Assembly: GCF_009677585.1 (NCBI RefSeq)
Contig: NZ_WKYV01000047.1
Span: 1-19,128, forward strand
DNA from: Lactonifactor sp. BIOML-A5
Lineage (GTDB): Bacteria; Bacillota; Clostridia; Lachnospirales; Lachnospiraceae
Direction of reading: 5' to 3'
DNA: 19,128 bases
Part shown: in pieces, positions 15,416-19,128 of the stretch
How positions within the stretch are numbered: the stretch's first letter is position 1
Layout: each line of letters begins with the position of its first letter
Program-made: the position numbers and the translations under genes
Notes under the pieces: model-generated
Seen by the model: only the letters and a program-made list of their open reading frames with translations
What the model was told of the DNA's origin: nothing
The model's database searches: none

Positions 15416-15985
15416 TTATATATCCAGCTTCAGCTGTACTTCCTCCTCAGCCTCTGCCTTAAAATCTTCCAGCTGTACCGGATCCAGAATCGGCAGATCG
15501 TCTAGACCCTGAACGCCAAAATTTCTCAGAAATTCTTCTGTGGTCCCGAACAAAATGGGGCGTCCCGGCGCGTCCAGTCTTCCCAGCTCCTTGACCAGGC
15601 GGTATTCTACCAGCTTATTCACCGCGTGATCGCTTTTCACCCCTCTGATTTTTTCAATTTCCTGCTTTGTTACCGGCTGTTTGTAAGCGATGATCGACAG
15701 GGTTTCCAGCATAACATCCGTAAGGACGGCTTTTTTAGGCTGCAGCGCCAGCCGCACCAGATAGTCATAATATTCCTGTTTCGTGCACATCTGAAAGGAA
15801 TTTTCCAGCTCAATAATTTTAATTCCGTGACCCTCTTCCTCATAACGAAGCATCATATTCCGGATAATTTTTCTGGTGGTATCTGTATCATGTTCTATGG
15901 CATTGGCAATTTTTGTTATCTCAACTGCCTCTCCCGCAGCAAAAAGCAGGGCTTCAATGGCACCCTCTATATGCTTTATCTCCAT
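15416..15985 (-). CDS. scpB: Segregation and condensation protein B
   Basis: Subunit of the SMC-ScpAB condensin complex, which compacts and helps segregate the chromosome. The 189-aa product has the usual tandem winged-helix layout: IEGAIEALLFAAGEAV at the N-terminus, the family signature LETLSIIAYKQPVTKQEIEKIRG (about 93-115; last part SDHAVNKL), and RPILFGTTEEFLRNFG (about 142-157). The acidic C-terminal tail is normal. ScpB dimerises and binds ScpA. The gene lies 16 bases after scpA in the conserved order scpA-scpB. Confidence 0.96.
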   Translation of the reverse strand: MEIKHIEGAIEALLFAAGEAVEITKIANAIEHDTDTTRKIIRNMMLRYEEEGHGIKIIELENSFQMCTKQEYYDYLVRLALQPKKAVLTDVMLETLSIIAYKQPVTKQEIEKIRGVKSDHAVNKLVEYRLVKELGRLDAPGRPILFGTTEEFLRNFGVQGLDDLPILDPVQLEDFKAEAEEEVQLKLDI

Positions 15986-16001
15986 CTGCCTTCCTCTTTT
16001 C

Positions 16002-16742
16002 TTACAATGTTTCTATATAGATATCATCAAAAAGCCGCTCCTGGCTAATCCATATCTTCCCGGTCTTCATCAGCTCCAGAACAGCCAGAAAGGTAACCAC
16101 AATCTGCGTCTTGCTTGCCTGCTTCTGCAGCAGATTGCGGAAGCTGAACTTTTTATGGGTATTGGCGTATTCCTCCACATAATTCATTTTATCGGGGAGA
16201 CTGACCTCTTCCCTCTCGATCTTTCCGAACTTGCTTCGGATGGGATCCAGCTTGTCCTCCTGACGGCGTATAATAGATTTAAATATTTTATTCAGCTGAG
16301 CCAATGTGATTCCCTCCAGAAGCTGAGAGGGATCTGCAGGCTCTCTGTATTCCAGCACCTCTTCCGGGATCGTAGGCTTTTTATATATTGAACGTGCAGC
16401 TTCAGCCATTCTGTCTTTCAGTTCATAAGACATATATTTATACATCTTATATTCCAGCAGCTGCTGTACCAGTTCATCCCTGGGATCCTCTTCCTCCCCC
16501 TCTTCATTTATCTCCCGGGGAAGGAGCATTCTGCATTTTATTGAGATCAGAGTAGCCGCCATGACCATAAATTCGCTCATGACATTCAAGTCCTCTTCCT
16601 GCATCCTGCGAATGTACTCCAAATATTGCTCTGTAATTTCCACAATGGGAATATCATAAATGTTAACTTTGTTCTTTTCAATCAGGTGAAGCAAAAGATC
16701 CAGCGGACCCTCAAACACCTGCAGTTTGACGGGAATTCCCAT
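16002..16742 (-). CDS. scpA: Segregation and condensation protein A (kleisin)
   Basis: Kleisin subunit that bridges the SMC heads in the bacterial condensin complex. Its N-terminus, VKLQVFEGPLDLLLHLIEK, is the ScpA hallmark, followed by a helical SMC-neck-binding domain, a variable acidic linker (EINEEGEEEDPRDE) and a C-terminal winged helix ending in TFLAVLELMKTGKI. I place the start at the ATG at 16742 (246 aa, family length) with GAGGG 5 bases upstream. A start at 16805 would add 21 residues lacking homology, and ATGs at 16763 and 16754 have poorer sites. It is followed by scpB after 16 bases. Confidence 0.95.
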   Translation of the reverse strand: MGIPVKLQVFEGPLDLLLHLIEKNKVNIYDIPIVEITEQYLEYIRRMQEEDLNVMSEFMVMAATLISIKCRMLLPREINEEGEEEDPRDELVQQLLEYKMYKYMSYELKDRMAEAARSIYKKPTIPEEVLEYREPADPSQLLEGITLAQLNKIFKSIIRRQEDKLDPIRSKFGKIEREEVSLPDKMNYVEEYANTHKKFSFRNLLQKQASKTQIVVTFLAVLELMKTGKIWISQERLFDDIYIETL

Positions 16743-16845
16743 AGTAACCCTCATTTCCTGCATCAGCAGAGTGCCTTTACCGCACCCGCCTTCATTTCTA
16801 GACATTCGAAGCTAATTTTACAACATTTACAAGGAAAAGTCCATA

Positions 16846-17640
16846 CTACACTTCCGGCTTCAGTCTAATTACAAGCATTTCTCTGGGATTAAAGATTCTG
16901 AGGGGAATGGTATGCTCCCCCATTCCTGCACTGACTACTGCATATTTTCCCTCTTTTGTAAATAGTCCATGGCAGTATTTGGGGAATAAGGTCATATACG
17001 GGCTGATTAATCCGTTGGTAAACGGAAGCCGCACCATTCCCCCATGGTAGTGTCCGGACAATGCAAGGTCAGCCCCCCAATCCAGGTAAGCGTCTGTAAA
17101 CCTGGGATTATGTGCAAGAAGAATATTATAGGCACTCTCCTCTGGTTTGCCCAGCAGCAGATTCAGTTCCCGCTGGGACAGGCCATGTCTCCTCTTTCTC
17201 TCATAATACTTCATTGGGAGTTCAAGTCCGTAAATATTGACAGACGTTTTTTTGTCTTTCAGAGTGATATGTTGATTTTCCAGGAGAATCACCCCGGCCT
17301 TTTGCAGCTCTCTTTCATATCTCTGATACTGATGCTCAAACCGTTCCGGATTAACCTTCATTCTGTACTCATGATTACCCAGACTATAGTAGACAGGGCA
17401 GCATCCCACAGCCTGTCTCACAAAGGATAAGGCAGGCAAAACGGATACCCCCGGCTTACCTATAAGCAAATCTCCTCCGATCAGAATACCATCCGGGTTC
17501 TCCTGGTATATTTTTTTCACCAGGACCTCATTGTCCTCCCCGAAACAAACATTGTGCAGATCGCTTATCATAAGAAACTTCCATGGTTCTCTGATTTTTG
17601 GGGAACTGAATTCATATTCCGCTGTTATAAACTTTTTCAC
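16846..17640 (-). CDS. Calcineurin-like metallophosphoesterase
   Basis: Predicted dinuclear-metal phosphoesterase of 264 aa. All family motifs are present: D27-x-H29 (SDLHN), G-D57 (GGD), G-N89-H90-E, H177 (LLAHNP) and H197-Y-H199 (SGHYHGG). Its layout is like YkuE/YaeI-type phosphodiesterases, but an N-terminal membrane segment or signal is absent, so it is probably cytoplasmic. The start appears to be GTG at 17640; AAAGGA lies about 14 bases upstream, a rather loose spacing, and the only upstream ATG in the vicinity is closed by a TAG within five codons. It leads the probable scpAB operon. Substrate unknown. Confidence 0.9.
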   Translation of the reverse strand: MKKFITAEYEFSSPKIREPWKFLMISDLHNVCFGEDNEVLVKKIYQENPDGILIGGDLLIGKPGVSVLPALSFVRQAVGCCPVYYSLGNHEYRMKVNPERFEHQYQRYERELQKAGVILLENQHITLKDKKTSVNIYGLELPMKYYERKRRHGLSQRELNLLLGKPEESAYNILLAHNPRFTDAYLDWGADLALSGHYHGGMVRLPFTNGLISPYMTLFPKYCHGLFTKEGKYAVVSAGMGEHTIPLRIFNPREMLVIRLKPEV

Positions 17641-17678
17641 TGCTAATTTCTATTCCTTTTCCATCAATTTTACTCTTA

Positions 17679-17707
17679 ACTATACACTACTTTTCCCTCC
17701 GGCGCAA
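17679..17707 (-). promoter_or_regulatory. Weak predicted promoter of the metallophosphoesterase-scpAB operon
   Basis: Minus-strand TTGCGC (17707-17702), 17 bases, TATAGT (17684-17679). The -10 box is good (5 of 6), the -35 box poor (3 of 6). It sits after the terminator hairpin of the carboxypeptidase gene, which is where an operon promoter is expected. Confidence 0.4.
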
Positions 17708-17729
17708 TTTCGGATACTTTTTCCAACAC

Positions 17730-17776
17730 AAAAGCAGAATATGCAAAGAGAGTTCCTCTTTATATATTCTGCTTTT
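17730..17776. terminator. Intrinsic terminator after the second carboxypeptidase gene
   Basis: AAAAGCAGAATAT (17730-17742) pairs perfectly with ATATTCTGCTTTT (17764-17776), and AAAGAG/CTCTTT pair further inside. On the minus strand the stem runs into TTTTGTGTTGG. It lies just downstream of the carboxypeptidase stop and separates it from the metallophosphoesterase operon. Its plus-strand T-run is longer, so it may also block antisense transcription. Confidence 0.8.
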
Positions 17777-17785
17777 TTTCAAAAT

Positions 17786-18976
17786 TTATGACGATTCTGC
17801 TACCAGCCAATCCTGAACAGATTTTTTGACATAATCAAAATAATTCGATTTTTCCACATCTGTTTTAAATACAATGTCAACAGATCCTATCTTTTCTCCG
17901 TCCAGATAATACTCCGCGGTTCCCGCTTTATCTCCCTTTTTCACCGGAGCCGTCACTTCTTTTTTCAGCTTGATTTTCTTTTCTATCTTATCAAATGACT
18001 GCCCTTTGGTATCCAGGTACTGAAATGGCCCCTGGTATTGACATTGGGCTTCCCCGGCTATGGATTTCTTTACTGTTACAGGCTTTAACTCATCCTTATT
18101 CTCATCCGTGTACATATTACAGCTTCCAAAGCCAAGATTCAGCATAGCTGCTGCGTCCTTAAAACGAACTTTATAGTCCGGAGCTGTCATCACTACACTG
18201 ATTAACGTAATTCCATCCCGTTTTGCCACAGCCGACACACAGTATTTTGCTATACTTGTGCTTCCTGTTTTCAGGCCTACACACCCGTCATAACCCCTTA
18301 CCAGTTTATTAGTATTCGTAAGGCAAAATTCCTTTGTCCCCTGGGCAGTCACATGTGTTATATCTTCCATCCAGATAGAGGAATAGTCCAAAATTTTCGG
18401 ATACTTGGTAATTAACTCCCTGGACATCAAAGCCACATCATTTGCCGTTGTATAATGATTGGAAGATTCTGTGAGACCGCAGCAATCTTCAAAATTTGTA
18501 TTTTCCATTCCTAATCCTTTTGCTCTTTCGTTCATCCTCTTTACAAATTCACTCTCACTTCCTGCAATGTTTTCTGCCATAGCAACACTGGCGTCATTTC
18601 CCGAGGCTACTACGATACACTTTATCATAGTTTCCACCGTCTGTTTTTCCCCCTCCTCCAAGAACACCTGGGAACCGCCCATTGACTTTGCATGGGCACT
18701 GGTAACAACCTCATCCTCCATATGTAAGGTTCCCTTCTCCAATTCGTCAAATATGAGGATCAGTGTCATAATCTTGGTAATACTGGCGGGGCTAACCTGG
18801 GTATCCTTATCCTTCTCATAAATTATCGTCCCTGTACTTGCCTCCATTAAAACCGCATGGGGCGCTGTAATCAGCTCCCCGCTTTCCGTCTCAGCAGTTT
18901 CAGCTAATACAAGGGCAGGAGTGATACTGAAAAAAATAGTAAGAATTGAAAGAAGAACTGCTAACTTCCGGGCCAT
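17786..18976 (-). CDS. D-alanyl-D-alanine carboxypeptidase (peptidase S11, DacF/DacB-like)
   Basis: Second low-molecular-mass PBP of the window, 396 aa, trimming D-Ala from peptidoglycan stems. It has a clear signal peptide (cleavage probably after VLA, residue 25), catalytic S65-I-T-K68, S125-G-N127 and K236-T-G, a C-terminal PBP5_C domain (about 285-375), and an amphipathic tail YFDYVKKSVQDWL likely to anchor it on the membrane. The loop NFEDCCGL replaces the NPHGL-type segment of many relatives and carries two Cys. The ATG at 18976 follows TAGGAGAT. Carboxypeptidase genes next to scpAB are a known neighbourhood in Firmicutes; a sporulation role as for DacF/DacB is possible but not shown. 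Confidence 0.94.
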   Translation of the reverse strand: MARKLAVLLSILTIFFSITPALVLAETAETESGELITAPHAVLMEASTGTIIYEKDKDTQVSPASITKIMTLILIFDELEKGTLHMEDEVVTSAHAKSMGGSQVFLEEGEKQTVETMIKCIVVASGNDASVAMAENIAGSESEFVKRMNERAKGLGMENTNFEDCCGLTESSNHYTTANDVALMSRELITKYPKILDYSSIWMEDITHVTAQGTKEFCLTNTNKLVRGYDGCVGLKTGSTSIAKYCVSAVAKRDGITLISVVMTAPDYKVRFKDAAAMLNLGFGSCNMYTDENKDELKPVTVKKSIAGEAQCQYQGPFQYLDTKGQSFDKIEKKIKLKKEVTAPVKKGDKAGTAEYYLDGEKIGSVDIVFKTDVEKSNYFDYVKKSVQDWLVAESS

Positions 18977-19128
18977 GATTATCTCCTAGATATGCTTTCT
19001 ACTATTAGTTTAAGCGGGGGGGAGGGGAAATATTACAAATAATAGTTTTGAGTAATAGTTTTGTGTATGTGAAGTTCGGGGTTATGCAGTCGGCGAGCAA
19101 GGCGTTGCAGACGGACGGATATAGAAGG
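18977..19128. other. Right-end non-coding stretch with G7 tract and TAATAGTTTTG direct repeats
   Basis: Upstream of the carboxypeptidase there is a GGGGGGG-A-GGGG run (19016-19027). TAATAGTTTTG occurs twice with a 13-base period (19040-19050 and 19053-19063), and an inverted ACTATTA lies at 19001-19007. A possible minus-strand -10 TAATAG (19007-19002) with TTTCCC 17 bases upstream would place the G tract in the spacer. From about 19070 the composition becomes GC-richer, but no gene is recognised before the window ends. Confidence 0.4.

Noticed and set aside
19070..19128. Start of an RNA gene or coding region at the right end
   Set aside because: The GC content rises, but frames read through it have no recognisable motif and the window ends; too little sequence to call.
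1..19128. CRISPR array, tRNA genes, insertion sequence or prophage
   Set aside because: No regularly spaced repeat, no cloverleaf-like sequence with CCA context, and no transposase, integrase or phage structural gene was seen on either strand.

Overview
The window looks like a chromosomal segment from a Gram-positive anaerobe of the Clostridia, most likely the family Lachnospiraceae. This is inferred from gene content and style: strong AGGAGG-type ribosome binding sites, sigma-A promoters, a T-box-controlled tyrosyl-tRNA synthetase, a rubrerythrin, several penicillin-binding proteins, a DUF3783 protein, and clostridial neighbours around scpAB. No rRNA, tRNA, CRISPR array, insertion sequence or prophage gene was found. 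Most of it reads as core chromosome, with one accessory-looking block at 3770-6977.

Left part (1-3770). All genes are on the minus strand. tyrS is preceded by a complete T-box leader with a UAC specifier and its own promoter, whose -35 hexamer contains the stop codon of the upstream sensor kinase. The kinase and its OmpR-type response regulator overlap by four bases.

MoxR block (3770-6977). Three minus-strand genes appear to share one promoter: an unrecognised 113-aa helical protein, a 432-aa protein with a zincin-like N-terminal region lacking the catalytic Glu plus a C-terminal VWA domain with intact MIDAS, and a 509-aa MoxR-like AAA+ ATPase that overlaps the VWA gene by 11 bases. This is the most likely place for an under-described system.

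Middle (7000-11600). Rubrerythrin diverges from the MoxR block and converges on a class B PBP with a MecA_N-like N-terminal domain. A perfect 48-bp palindrome and a second repeat-like element lie between them. The PBP has a structured leader of about 115 nt with mutually exclusive hairpins that looks like an attenuator. Its promoter stands back-to-back with that of a small HD-domain protein. A bidirectional terminator and a beta-hydroxyacid dehydrogenase with its own promoter follow.

Right part (11600-19128). Two S11 D-Ala-D-Ala carboxypeptidases flank a tight minus-strand run: metallophosphoesterase, scpA, scpB, zinc-dependent phospholipase C-like protein, UMF1-family MFS transporter, DUF3783 protein. 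The combination links chromosome condensation and segregation (ScpAB) with cell-wall maturation (two carboxypeptidases; the PBP is nearby). The last 130 bases hold a G7 tract, direct repeats and no recognised gene.
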